Shown here in pieces: positions 56,471-64,000 of a DNA stretch of 64,000 bases. The position numbers and the translations under genes are program-made. This DNA is from Pseudomonas sessilinigenes (GTDB lineage Bacteria > Pseudomonadota > Gammaproteobacteria > Pseudomonadales > Pseudomonadaceae), in the NCBI RefSeq assembly GCF_003850565.1, contig NZ_CP027706.1:558001-622000 (forward strand). The letters are read 5' to 3'. The notes below the pieces were generated by a model that saw only the letters and a list, made by a program, of their open reading frames with translations, searched no databases and was not told where the DNA came from. Position 1 is the first letter of the stretch. Each line of letters opens with the position of its first letter.

Positions 56471-58000
56471 TTACAGCTTGGCGCGGGTCTCGTGCATCCG
56501 GGCCAGTTGTCGCTCCAGCATCGAAGGGTAAGGCTCCATCAGGCGTTCGACGCAGCAGGCGCCTTCAGGGCTGGCTATCGGGCGGATACGTGCGCGCTGG
56601 CGCAGTAGGGCATCATCGTTGACCTTGCGCTCCACCAGCAGCAGGTTGCGGCTGTGCTGGGACAGGGCCAGGGCATCCTGGGCTGGCTCGGTCAGCAGCA
56701 AGTCGATCTGGCTCAGGCCGAACAGGCCCTCGCCCAGGGTCAGCCCCAGTTGCAGTTGCAGGGTGATGCCGCTGTCTGCCACTTCGATCTGCAGGGCATG
56801 GCCCAGGGCGCGCAGCAGCTCGCCGCAGCAGATGGCATTGGTCAGGTAGTCGTCGCCGCTGTCTTCGCTGTGGAACAACATCAGCGTGCTGCCGTCGTTC
56901 AGGGTATGCAGTTCGCTCTGGTACAGCGATGCAGCCTGGTCCAGGCAGTCGCGATAGCGTTCGAGCAATTCCGTCAGGCGGGCACGAGGCAGGCGTCGCA
57001 ACTGTTCCTGGGCCCCGAGCTGCACGGCAAGCACCGCGCTGTGCTGGGGCTCGGCCGGAATCTGGGGTTGCGGTTTCACTGCGGGTGCGGGGGCCGAGGA
57101 TTGATCGCGCAGGTCGGCGAACGGGTCCTCTTCTTCATCCAGCTCGTCTTCCTCGGCATTGACCACATGCCGTGGCGCAGGCTTCAGACCGGCTACGGGC
57201 GCGCTTTCATCGAAGCTCGGATCACGCAGGTTACGTACTTCGAATGCGGGCAACTCGTCTTCTTCATCCTGCTGGGCAGGCTGGGCTTGAGGCTCGGGCT
57301 CGGGGATTTCCGGAGCCAGGCGTGCGTGCAGCTGGCGCGCCAGGTCGCCGATCTCATCCTGGCGCTGGATGGCCGGAGTGTGCTCGTCCAGGTCGCGCAG
57401 CCACACCCGCAGTTGCAGCAGCGGGGTGGAGATATGGCGGCCCAGGCGCAGGCTCAAGGCGAGGGCCAGGGCCAGCAGGATGGCACTGAGAATGCCCATG
57501 CTTTGCAGGCTGATGGTCATCGGCTGCTGGAACTGGGCCATGTCCAGGCTGAGCCGCAGGTTGCCGGCAGTCACATCCTGGAAGGTGATCTTGGTCTGGT
57601 ACACGCCTTCGGTTTCGCCCAGCAGGTTGCTCTTCGGGCGTTGTCCGGCTTCGGCGAGGATGCGGTTGTCGACGCTATAGATCGCCGCGTGGGCCACCAG
57701 CGGGTTCTTGGTCAGGTTATTGAGCAAGACGTTGAGGCTGAGGATGTCGTTGGACACCAGCAGTTCAGTGGCTGAAGTGGCGGTCTGCGTGGTCAGGCTC
57801 TGGCCCAGGGCGTCGGCCTGTTCGTGCATGGCTTGCTTGAACTGCAAGCCCATCACGCCGGCATAGATCACCAGGGCCAGGGCGACCAGGATCACGTTAT
57901 GGCTGGCGATGCGCAATGCAATCGGCACACGGCGGTGGCGCAGTGCACGGAAGATCAGCAGGAAGAAGTTGTCGTTTTTAACTGGCGTGGGCCGGTTCAC
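56471..58000 (-). CDS. SMP/AhpA-like inner-membrane protein with HAMP and cyclase-homology-like C-terminus
   Basis: A 509-residue protein with two transmembrane helices (~32-52 and ~165-188) enclosing a periplasmic sensor-like domain, then a HAMP-like stretch (RLGRHISTPLLQLRVWLRDL), an acidic/Pro-rich linker (~235-330) and a C-terminal domain whose LYQSELHTLNDGSTLMLF resembles class III nucleotide cyclases. The metal-binding Asp pair of an active cyclase is not evident. Corresponds to PA4961. It may be a membrane sensor; partner unknown. Confidence 0.65.
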   Translation of the reverse strand: MNRPTPVKNDNFFLLIFRALRHRRVPIALRIASHNVILVALALVIYAGVMGLQFKQAMHEQADALGQSLTTQTATSATELLVSNDILSLNVLLNNLTKNPLVAHAAIYSVDNRILAEAGQRPKSNLLGETEGVYQTKITFQDVTAGNLRLSLDMAQFQQPMTISLQSMGILSAILLALALALSLRLGRHISTPLLQLRVWLRDLDEHTPAIQRQDEIGDLARQLHARLAPEIPEPEPQAQPAQQDEEDELPAFEVRNLRDPSFDESAPVAGLKPAPRHVVNAEEDELDEEEDPFADLRDQSSAPAPAVKPQPQIPAEPQHSAVLAVQLGAQEQLRRLPRARLTELLERYRDCLDQAASLYQSELHTLNDGSTLMLFHSEDSGDDYLTNAICCGELLRALGHALQIEVADSGITLQLQLGLTLGEGLFGLSQIDLLLTEPAQDALALSQHSRNLLLVERKVNDDALLRQRARIRPIASPEGACCVERLMEPYPSMLERQLARMHETRAKL

Positions 58001-58134
58001 TGAGCTCGGCTCTTTTGTCCGTGAAGTTGACGCGCAGTATAGCGACAGGCCCTAGGCCGGCAAAGCGCTGGCTGTGCCCGATGGTCAGCGAAAGTGGGTA
58101 GAATGCGCTTTTTTTTCCACCTCGGGGGTGCGCC

Positions 58135-59349
58135 TTGCGCGAAATTGTCCTGATAAACATCACCGGCGAAGATCGTCCCGGTCTGACTGCGGCCATTACC
58201 GGCGTTCTGGCCCAGGGTGGTGTGAACATCCTCGACATTGGCCAGGCCGTGATCCACGACACCTTGTCGTTTGGCATCCTGGTCGAGATCCCGGACAACG
58301 AGCAGAGCTCCTCGGTGCTCAAGGACATCCTGTTCACCGCCTACAAGCTCGACCAGCAGGTGCGCTTCACCCCGGTATCCGAGGCGGATTACCAGCAGTG
58401 GGTGGCGGGGCAGGGTAAAAAGCGCCATATCGTCACCCTGCTGACTCGCAAGGTGACCGCCGAGCAACTGCAGCGGGTGAGTTCGATCACTGCCCAGTAC
58501 GGCTTGAACATCGACCATATCGATCGCCTGTCGGGGCGCATGCCGCTGGACATGCCGGCCGATCAGGGCAAGGGCTGCATCGAGTTTTCGGTGCGTGGCG
58601 AGGCGGCCGACCCCCAGGCGCTGCGAGCCGAGTTCCTCAGCGTGGCCCAGGAACTGAACGTCGACATCGCCTTCCAGGAGGACTCGCTGTTCCGTCGTAA
58701 CCGGCGCCTGGCGGTATTCGACATGGACTCGACCCTGATCGAGGCCGAGGTCATCGACGAGCTGGCCAAGGCAGCCGGTGTCGGTGATCGGGTGGCAGAG
58801 ATCACCGAGCGGGCGATGGCCGGTGAACTAGACTTTCGCGCCAGCTTCAAGGAACGCCTGGCCTTGCTCAAGGGGCTGGACATCAATGTCCTGGACTCCA
58901 TCGGCGCATCCCTGCGCTTGACCGAGGGCGCCGAAACGCTGTTCGCCGAGCTCAAGCGACTGGGCTACAAGACGGCCATTCTCTCTGGTGGTTTCACCTA
59001 TTTCGCCAAGCAGTTGCAGGCCAAGCTGGGCATCGACTACGTGTTCGCCAACGAACTGGAAGTGGTCGATGGCAAGGTGACCGGCGTGGCCGTAGAGCCA
59101 ATCGTCGACGCGCAACGCAAGGCGGACCTGCTGCGTGAGCTCGCGCACAAGGAAGGCCTGCGCCTGGAGCAGACCATCGCCGTTGGCGACGGCGCCAACG
59201 ACCTGCCGATGCTGGGCATTGCCGGGCTGGGTGTGGCGTTCCGTGCCAAGCCGCTGGTCAAGCAGTCGGCCAAGCAGGCGATCTCGACCCTGGGCCTGGA
59301 TGGCGTGCTGTATCTGCTGGGCTTGCGTGATCGCGACGGGCAGGCCTGA
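58135..59349 (+). CDS. serB: Phosphoserine phosphatase SerB
   Basis: A 404-residue HAD enzyme for the last step of serine synthesis. Two N-terminal ACT domains (~1-75 and ~90-170) carry serine regulation; HAD motif I is AVFDMDSTLIE, motif II LSGGFTYF, motif IV GDGANDLPML. The start is TTG preceded by GGGGGTG and gives the family N-terminus MREIVLINITGEDRPG. A strong bidirectional terminator follows. Confidence 0.96.
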   Translation: MREIVLINITGEDRPGLTAAITGVLAQGGVNILDIGQAVIHDTLSFGILVEIPDNEQSSSVLKDILFTAYKLDQQVRFTPVSEADYQQWVAGQGKKRHIVTLLTRKVTAEQLQRVSSITAQYGLNIDHIDRLSGRMPLDMPADQGKGCIEFSVRGEAADPQALRAEFLSVAQELNVDIAFQEDSLFRRNRRLAVFDMDSTLIEAEVIDELAKAAGVGDRVAEITERAMAGELDFRASFKERLALLKGLDINVLDSIGASLRLTEGAETLFAELKRLGYKTAILSGGFTYFAKQLQAKLGIDYVFANELEVVDGKVTGVAVEPIVDAQRKADLLRELAHKEGLRLEQTIAVGDGANDLPMLGIAGLGVAFRAKPLVKQSAKQAISTLGLDGVLYLLGLRDRDGQA

Positions 59350-59372
59350 CCGCGCACGAGTCTTCACCCATG

Positions 59373-59401
59373 AAAAACGCCGCTGATCAGCGGCGTTTTT
59401 T
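59373..59401. terminator. Bidirectional terminator between serB and psd
   Basis: AAAAACGCCGCTGA-TCAGCGGCGTTTTT is a perfect palindrome with A and T runs at each end, between convergent genes. Confidence 0.95.
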
Positions 59402-59422
59402 GTTTGCGGTGTTATTCAGGCA

Positions 59423-60283
59423 TCAGGCCTTGGGCGCGCCCAGGCCCTGGCCCATGCGGACCGGCGAACCGGCCGCCAGCTCTTCGGCCCACTGCACCTG
59501 GTCTGGGCCGAACAGCACGATGGCGGTGGAGCCCAGCTTGAAGCGGCCCATCTCGGCGCCTTTCTCCAGGTGGATCGGGGCGCGGGCGGCCTCGTCGTAG
59601 CGCACGGTCTTGAGCTCGCGCTTGGGTGGGGTTACCAGGCCGGCCCAGACGGTTTCGATCGAGGCCACGATCATCGCGCCTACCAGCACCAGGGCCATGG
59701 GGCCACGCTCGGTATCGAAGATGCACACCACGCGCTCGTTGCGGGCGAACAGCTCGGGGACGTTTTCCGCGGTGGTCTGGTTGACCGAGAAGATCCGTCC
59801 TGGGACGTAGACCATCTCGCGCAGGGTGCCGGCCAGTGGCATGTGCACCCGGTGGTAGTCCTTGGGGGACAGGTAGATGGTGGCGAAGTCGCCGCCCATG
59901 AACGGCGCGGCCAGGGCCGGATCGCCGCCCAGCAGCTCCAGCACGCTGTAGCTGTGGCCCTTGGCCTGGAACACCCGGCCATGCTCGATCGGACCGAGCT
60001 GGCTGACGGCGCCGTCGGCGGGGCTGAGCACTGCACCTGGGGTTGGGTCCAGCGGTCGGGCGCCATCCTTCAGGGCGCGGGTGAAGAAGGCATTGAAATG
60101 CTCGTAGGCGGTCACGTCCTCCACTTGGGCTTCGGACATGTCCACTTGGTACTGCTTGGCGAACCAGCTGGTGAAGGCATTCTTGAACCAGCGCACGCGG
60201 CACTCGGCGACGCAGCCGGCCAGGCGCGAGAGCAGGTGGTGAGGCAGCAGGTACTGGCTGATGATGAACAAACGCTTTTTCAT
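59423..60283 (-). CDS. psd: Phosphatidylserine decarboxylase proenzyme
   Basis: A 286-residue proenzyme making phosphatidylethanolamine in the inner membrane. The self-cleavage site is [11 protein letters not shown], where Gly-Ser cleavage creates the pyruvoyl group. Conserved PADG and the [11 protein letters not shown]is motif are present. Lies 18 bp after rhdA and is probably in one operon with it. Confidence 0.95.
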   Translation of the reverse strand: MKKRLFIISQYLLPHHLLSRLAGCVAECRVRWFKNAFTSWFAKQYQVDMSEAQVEDVTAYEHFNAFFTRALKDGARPLDPTPGAVLSPADGAVSQLGPIEHGRVFQAKGHSYSVLELLGGDPALAAPFMGGDFATIYLSPKDYHRVHMPLAGTLREMVYVPGRIFSVNQTTAENVPELFARNERVVCIFDTERGPMALVLVGAMIVASIETVWAGLVTPPKRELKTVRYDEAARAPIHLEKGAEMGRFKLGSTAIVLFGPDQVQWAEELAAGSPVRMGQGLGAPKA

Positions 60284-60301
60284 TGGGTGTCCTTAAAAAC
60301 C

Positions 60302-61117
60302 TTAAATCTCTACGGGCGTATCGGGATGATTGCCCCATTCGCCCCACGAACCGGCGTAGCCCTTGACCCGTGGATACCCCAGCGCCTTGGCCACCAGGTA
60401 GGTGAAGCCGGAGCGGTGATGGGTCTGGCAGTGGGTGATGACTTCTTTGTCTTTGCTGATGCCCAGGTCCTCGAGGATCTGTGGCATGTCGCGGCGGATG
60501 CGCAGGTGGCGGGCCTGGTCCATGCCGGCGGTCCACTCGAAATTCACTGCGCCGGGAATATGCCCGCCCTTGGCGGCCAGGACTTTCTCGCCCGAGTACT
60601 CCAGTGGGCCGCGAGCGTCCCAGATCGCCAGGTCGGCGGCGCCGAGGCGGCTTTGCAGGTATTCGCGGGTGGCGGTGGGTTCGTCATGCAGGGTCAGGGG
60701 GACCGCAGCACCATTGGAAGCCGGGACTTCGACGGATACCGGCAGGTTTTCCGCCAGCCAGGCCGGCAGGCCGCCATCCAGGTAGTGATAGCGCTGGTGC
60801 CCGATCACATCCAGCAGCCAGATGAAACGTCCGGCCCAGCCGCCACCTTCGTCGTCATACACCACGTAGACCGCCTCGGGGTTGTGCCCGAGTTCACCGA
60901 ACAGCGTCTCCAGGGCCGCCTTGGGTGGCAGCAGTCCTGGGGCCGGCGCCTGGCCGAGCTGGGTGCGCTTGGGGTCGACGAAGCGTGCTCCGGGAATATG
61001 CCCGGTGCTGTAGCGGGCAGCGCTGGTCAGGTCGACCAGGATCAGGTGGCGGGCGTCGAGGCGGGCGAGCAGCTCGCTAGGCTCGATGACCAGCGGCAAG
61101 CCGGAAAAATCAGACAT
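60302..61117 (-). CDS. rhdA: Thiosulfate sulfurtransferase (rhodanese) RhdA
   Basis: A 271-residue two-domain rhodanese. The C-terminal active loop is HCQTHHRSGFTY, with catalytic Cys as in Azotobacter RhdA (HCQTHHRS, recalled). The N-terminal rhodanese fold lacks the Cys (YVVYDDEGGG). Start ATG (MSDFSGLP); a longer in-frame start would add unrelated residues. Between an HDOD gene and psd. Confidence 0.93.
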   Translation of the reverse strand: MSDFSGLPLVIEPSELLARLDARHLILVDLTSAARYSTGHIPGARFVDPKRTQLGQAPAPGLLPPKAALETLFGELGHNPEAVYVVYDDEGGGWAGRFIWLLDVIGHQRYHYLDGGLPAWLAENLPVSVEVPASNGAAVPLTLHDEPTATREYLQSRLGAADLAIWDARGPLEYSGEKVLAAKGGHIPGAVNFEWTAGMDQARHLRIRRDMPQILEDLGISKDKEVITHCQTHHRSGFTYLVAKALGYPRVKGYAGSWGEWGNHPDTPVEI

Positions 61118-61160
61118 GTCAGGTCCCCAGGGCACAAAGGATGGAATTGTAGCGCAAGCG

Positions 61161-62699
61161 TCACTGGCTGCGGTTGGTAAAGCTGTGCAAGGCTTTTTCG
61201 ATGCACTGGGCGGTCTTGCCGAAGGCCTGGACACTGGTTTGCGAGAACGGCACGCCGCCCTGGTCGGCGATCGCCAGCAGTTGTACTCGGTCATTGCAGG
61301 ACAGTGAGCGGATCAGCAAGTGCTCGCCACGAAACAACTGGCGCAGGGCGCCGGGCAAGTGCGCGGCGAACTGTCGGCAGTTGTCCGGCGTCAGGCGGAT
61401 CTGTGCGGACTTCTCCAGCAGGCGCTGCAGCAGGGGGCTCTGCTTGGCCAGGAAACTCAGGCCTGCGGCTTCCTTGGGCAGGCCGTACAGCTGTTGTACC
61501 CGTAACTGGCTGTGACTGCGGTCCACCATCAGCAACATGATCCGCTGCATGCCGCAGGCTGCCAGGGCATCCCGGGCAAAACCGGTCAGATGCACGGCGT
61601 TGGTGAAGGGGCTTGGCTCCAGCAACAGCTCGCCACAGAGTTTGCGCCACTGGGTCAACTCCAGGGCGGTGGGCGGCGGTGCCGGCAGTTCGCCGTTGTG
61701 CAGGCGCCGTACATTCCAGGGCCAGATCAGGGCCTGGGCCGGATGCCAGAGATCGGGCTGGCTGTCGTTGCGGGCACTGTTGGCGGCTTGTTGGTGCAAC
61801 TGCTGCTGGACCTCGGCGACCGGGATCTGCAGATACAGGGCGGTGAGGTTCTGCCAGCGTTGGCCGTGGGGATTGTTCCAGGAGTACTGCGCTGCCAGGG
61901 CCATGCCGTTGGCCAACAATACGCAATTGGCCGGCTGGTTCAGCCAGCGGCGCAGTTCCGGATCGGCATCCAGGCGTTGCTGTTGGCGCAATGGGTTGTC
62001 GCCATCGCGCGCGATCAGCATGACCTTGGCCAGCAAGTGTTGTTCCTGGGTCAGTAGCCGATAGCCCTGTTGCACCCAGATCGGCAGATGCCATGCCTGT
62101 ACCAGGGCCTGGCACAGTTCCATGAGGCGTACGCCGAACAATTGCATTTCGACCTTGCGTGCAGGCTCATGCTTATAGATGACCCGCAGCTCCCATTCGT
62201 CCATGAGCTTGGGGTAGGTCATGGCCATGGCCCATAGCGGCGAGAGAAACAGCAGGCTGCCCCAGTGGATGTCCTGCCACAGGCGGGCCAGGCGCCCGGC
62301 AAAAAAACCGTTGGCTTGCTGGGTGGCGTGCTGGCTGATCAGTTGCAGCTGTCGCAGGGCCTGGGGGATCTGTTCTTCGGGCAGGGTCGGCAGTTGTTCC
62401 AGCAATTCCTGGGTGCGCTTGAGCCCCAGGCGATTGACCGCGATCTCGAGGCTCTCCGCCGGCTCGCTCATGCTGCCTTGGGAATGCCGGTTGGCTTCGC
62501 GGATCACGCACAGTGCCAAGGCCGGGCTATTCTGCATCAGGTCGGCGATTTCTCGCAGCGAACTGCGGTTGTTGGCAATGGCTTTGCAGACCCGGTCATG
62601 GCTGGTTTGTGGCACTGGCAAGCGCACGGCATTGAGCAGTCTTACCCAGGCGTCGAGAGAGGTGGGCGGGGTCTGTGGGACGCTGGTTTCATTGGACAT
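61161..62699 (-). CDS. HDOD domain protein
   Basis: A 512-residue protein (start chosen at the ATG giving MSNETSVPQ; a TTG adds four residues). Residues ~25-210 form the HDOD signalling domain, which lacks catalytic HD residues. The C-terminal part has a GAF-like look (GFARDALAACGMQRIMLLMV, RGEHLLIRSLSC). Corresponds to PA4955. HDOD proteins often act in motility and c-di-GMP signalling; it lies next to motA, which fits, but function is unknown. Confidence 0.8.
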   Translation of the reverse strand: MSNETSVPQTPPTSLDAWVRLLNAVRLPVPQTSHDRVCKAIANNRSSLREIADLMQNSPALALCVIREANRHSQGSMSEPAESLEIAVNRLGLKRTQELLEQLPTLPEEQIPQALRQLQLISQHATQQANGFFAGRLARLWQDIHWGSLLFLSPLWAMAMTYPKLMDEWELRVIYKHEPARKVEMQLFGVRLMELCQALVQAWHLPIWVQQGYRLLTQEQHLLAKVMLIARDGDNPLRQQQRLDADPELRRWLNQPANCVLLANGMALAAQYSWNNPHGQRWQNLTALYLQIPVAEVQQQLHQQAANSARNDSQPDLWHPAQALIWPWNVRRLHNGELPAPPPTALELTQWRKLCGELLLEPSPFTNAVHLTGFARDALAACGMQRIMLLMVDRSHSQLRVQQLYGLPKEAAGLSFLAKQSPLLQRLLEKSAQIRLTPDNCRQFAAHLPGALRQLFRGEHLLIRSLSCNDRVQLLAIADQGGVPFSQTSVQAFGKTAQCIEKALHSFTNRSQ

Positions 62700-62770
62700 G
62701 GTCGGGCGCAATCATTGTCTGCTGGGAACACGCCCGGAGTGGGCCAAACTGGCTTTTCGCCTTAACTGGC

Positions 62771-62797
62771 TATAGTCTGGCGCAGTTTTGCCGATAA
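62771..62797 (+). promoter_or_regulatory. FliA (sigma-28)-type promoter for motAB
   Basis: TATAGTCT (62771-62778), 11 bp, then a perfect GCCGATAA (62790-62797). The consensus is TAAAGTTT-N11-GCCGATAA, so 6 of 8 and 8 of 8 positions match. It is ~70 bp before the motA start. Confidence 0.8.
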
Positions 62798-62865
62798 GTA
62801 GAAGAAGAGTTTTAAGAACTTCCGAATATGACCTTGAACCCGACCCAATAAGTACTCTCCTATCT

Positions 62866-63717
62866 ATGGCTAAAATCATCGGCATCATCGTCGTATTCGC
62901 TAGCGTGCTCGGCGGATACGTGCTCTCCCACGGTAAAATTGCAGCGCTGATCCAGCCTTTCGAGGTGCTGATCATCGGCGGTGCAGCCTTCGGTGCATTC
63001 TTGCAGGCCAACCCGGGCTACATGACGATGCACGTCATCAAGAAGTCCCTGGGGATGTTCAGCTCCCGCTTCACCCACACCTTCTACCTGGAAGTGCTGG
63101 GCCTGATCTACGAGATCCTCAACAAGAGTCGTCGCGAAGGCATGATGGCCATCGAGGGCGATATCGAGGACGCGGCCGCCAGCCCGATCTTCGCCAAGTA
63201 CCCGGCGGTGCTCAAAGACGAGCGCATGACGGCCTACATCTGTGACTACTTGCGCATCATGTCCTCCGGCAACATGGCTCCCCATGAGCTGGAAGGCCTG
63301 TTCGACATGGAATTGTTCAGCCTCAAGGAAGAACTCGAGCATCCATCCCATGCGGTCACCGGTATTGCCGACGGCATGCCCGGTTTCGGTATCGTCGCGG
63401 CGGTACTGGGTATCGTGGTGACCATGGCGTCCCTGGGGGACGGCGACCAGAAGTCCATTGGCCTGCACGTAGGCGCAGCGCTGGTAGGTACCTTCTTCGG
63501 TATTCTCGCGGCCTATGGCTTCTTCGGCCCGCTGGCCCACTCCCTGGCCCACGACGCCAAGGAAGAACTGAACGTCTACGAGGCTATCAAGGCTTCCCTG
63601 GTGGCTTCCGCTTCCGGCATGCCACCTTCGCTGGCGGTAGAGTTCGGGCGCAAGGTCCTGTACCCGGCGCATCGTCCTAGCTTCGCCGAGCTGGAACAAG
63701 CGGTTCGCGGTCGCTAA
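62866..63717 (+). CDS. motA: Flagellar motor stator protein MotA
   Basis: A 283-residue stator subunit with four membrane helices (~1-20, 33-52, ~170-195, ~200-225). MAKIIGIIVVFASVLGGYVL starts the protein. The cytoplasmic loop between helices 2 and 3 carries the charged residues that meet FliG. PGFGIVAAVLGIVVTMASLG is the helix 3 Pro/Gly signature. The ATG at 62866 has no strong ribosome site. It is followed 3 bp later by motB. Confidence 0.95.
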   Translation: MAKIIGIIVVFASVLGGYVLSHGKIAALIQPFEVLIIGGAAFGAFLQANPGYMTMHVIKKSLGMFSSRFTHTFYLEVLGLIYEILNKSRREGMMAIEGDIEDAAASPIFAKYPAVLKDERMTAYICDYLRIMSSGNMAPHELEGLFDMELFSLKEELEHPSHAVTGIADGMPGFGIVAAVLGIVVTMASLGDGDQKSIGLHVGAALVGTFFGILAAYGFFGPLAHSLAHDAKEELNVYEAIKASLVASASGMPPSLAVEFGRKVLYPAHRPSFAELEQAVRGR

Positions 63718-63720
63718 GTC

Positions 63721-64000
63721 ATGGAGAACAATCAGCCGATTATCATCAAGCGCGTCAAGCGCTTCGCTGGCGGGCATCACGGGGGGGCGTGGAAAATCGC
63801 CTTCGCCGACTTCGCCACGGCGATGATGGCGTTCTTCCTGGTGCTGTGGCTGTTGTCCACGGCCACCCCGGAACAGAAGATCGCCATCGCCGGTTACTTC
63901 AAGGACCCGATCGGCTTTTCCGAAAGCGGCACGCCCTACATCATCGACCTGGGCGGCTCGCCGGAACTGGCGCCGGAAAACACCCTGAACCCCGAGATCA
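63721..64000 (+). CDS. motB: Flagellar motor stator protein MotB, 3'-truncated by the window edge
   Basis: The first 93 codons of MotB. WKIAFADFATAMMAFFLVLW holds the single transmembrane helix with the essential proton-carrying Asp. The plug/linker begins after it; the peptidoglycan-binding OmpA domain lies outside the window. Confidence 0.95.
   Translation, partial: MENNQPIIIKRVKRFAGGHHGGAWKIAFADFATAMMAFFLVLWLLSTATPEQKIAIAGYFKDPIGFSESGTPYIIDLGGSPELAPENTLNPEI

Noticed and set aside
58076..58104. TAGAAT before serB as a sigma-70 -10
   Set aside because: No acceptable -35 at 16-18 bp and no extended -10, so not listed as a promoter.

Overview
The window is chromosomal DNA of a Pseudomonas, most likely of the fluorescens lineage (protegens/chlororaphis/fluorescens type). 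The evidence is GC-rich coding with strong third-position GC, gene order that follows the P. aeruginosa PAO1 blocks from about PA5019 down to PA4953 (recalled, not searched), and long REPIN/MITE-like and short AAGCNGCAAGC-type intergenic repeats typical of that lineage. The species cannot be fixed from this sequence. No tRNA, rRNA, CRISPR array, prophage or complete insertion sequence was seen.

Layout. 1-12400 is housekeeping: the end of rlmJ, msrA, the c-di-GMP phosphodiesterase dipA, the pyruvate dehydrogenase genes aceE-aceF, and glnE. 12500-40715 is mostly a lipopolysaccharide (LPS) core assembly region: heptosyltransferases waaF and waaC, glucosyltransferase waaG, a run of core kinases (waaP, wapP, wapQ and a two-domain kinase), carbamoyltransferase wapO, glycosyltransferases wapH, ssg and wapR, a Mig-14-like protein, de-N-acetylase dnpA, an O-antigen ligase fused to a kinase-like domain, flippase msbA, a sulfotransferase plus APS kinase pair, hldE and waaA. 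34975-39412 holds small metabolic and regulatory genes (aldo-keto reductase, FAD oxidoreductase, SMR pump with a divergent LysR regulator). 40782-49594 carries tolC, a TPP riboswitch with thiC-cytX, and a nudF-yqiB-cpdA-yqiA series whose order is also found in E. coli. 49638-55309 is parE-(two small genes)-parC. The end holds an orphan PqiC-like lipoprotein, a HAMP membrane protein, serB, psd-rhdA-HDOD and the start of motA-motB behind a FliA-type promoter.

How it works together. HldE makes ADP-heptose precursors, WaaA adds Kdo, WaaC/WaaF add heptoses, the Waa/Wap kinases phosphorylate them, WapO carbamoylates, WaaG/WapH/Ssg/WapR extend the outer core, MsbA flips the core-lipid A, and WaaL caps it with O antigen. 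The least expected parts are: the sulfotransferase-CysC pair inserted between msbA and hldE (candidate LPS or glycan sulfation); the WaaL-kinase fusion; a DUF6625-like putative glycosyltransferase; two related ~165-bp inverted-repeat elements that each appear to sit inside the hairpin of a transcription terminator between convergent genes; and paired FadR-type palindromes 52 bp apart upstream of aceE.
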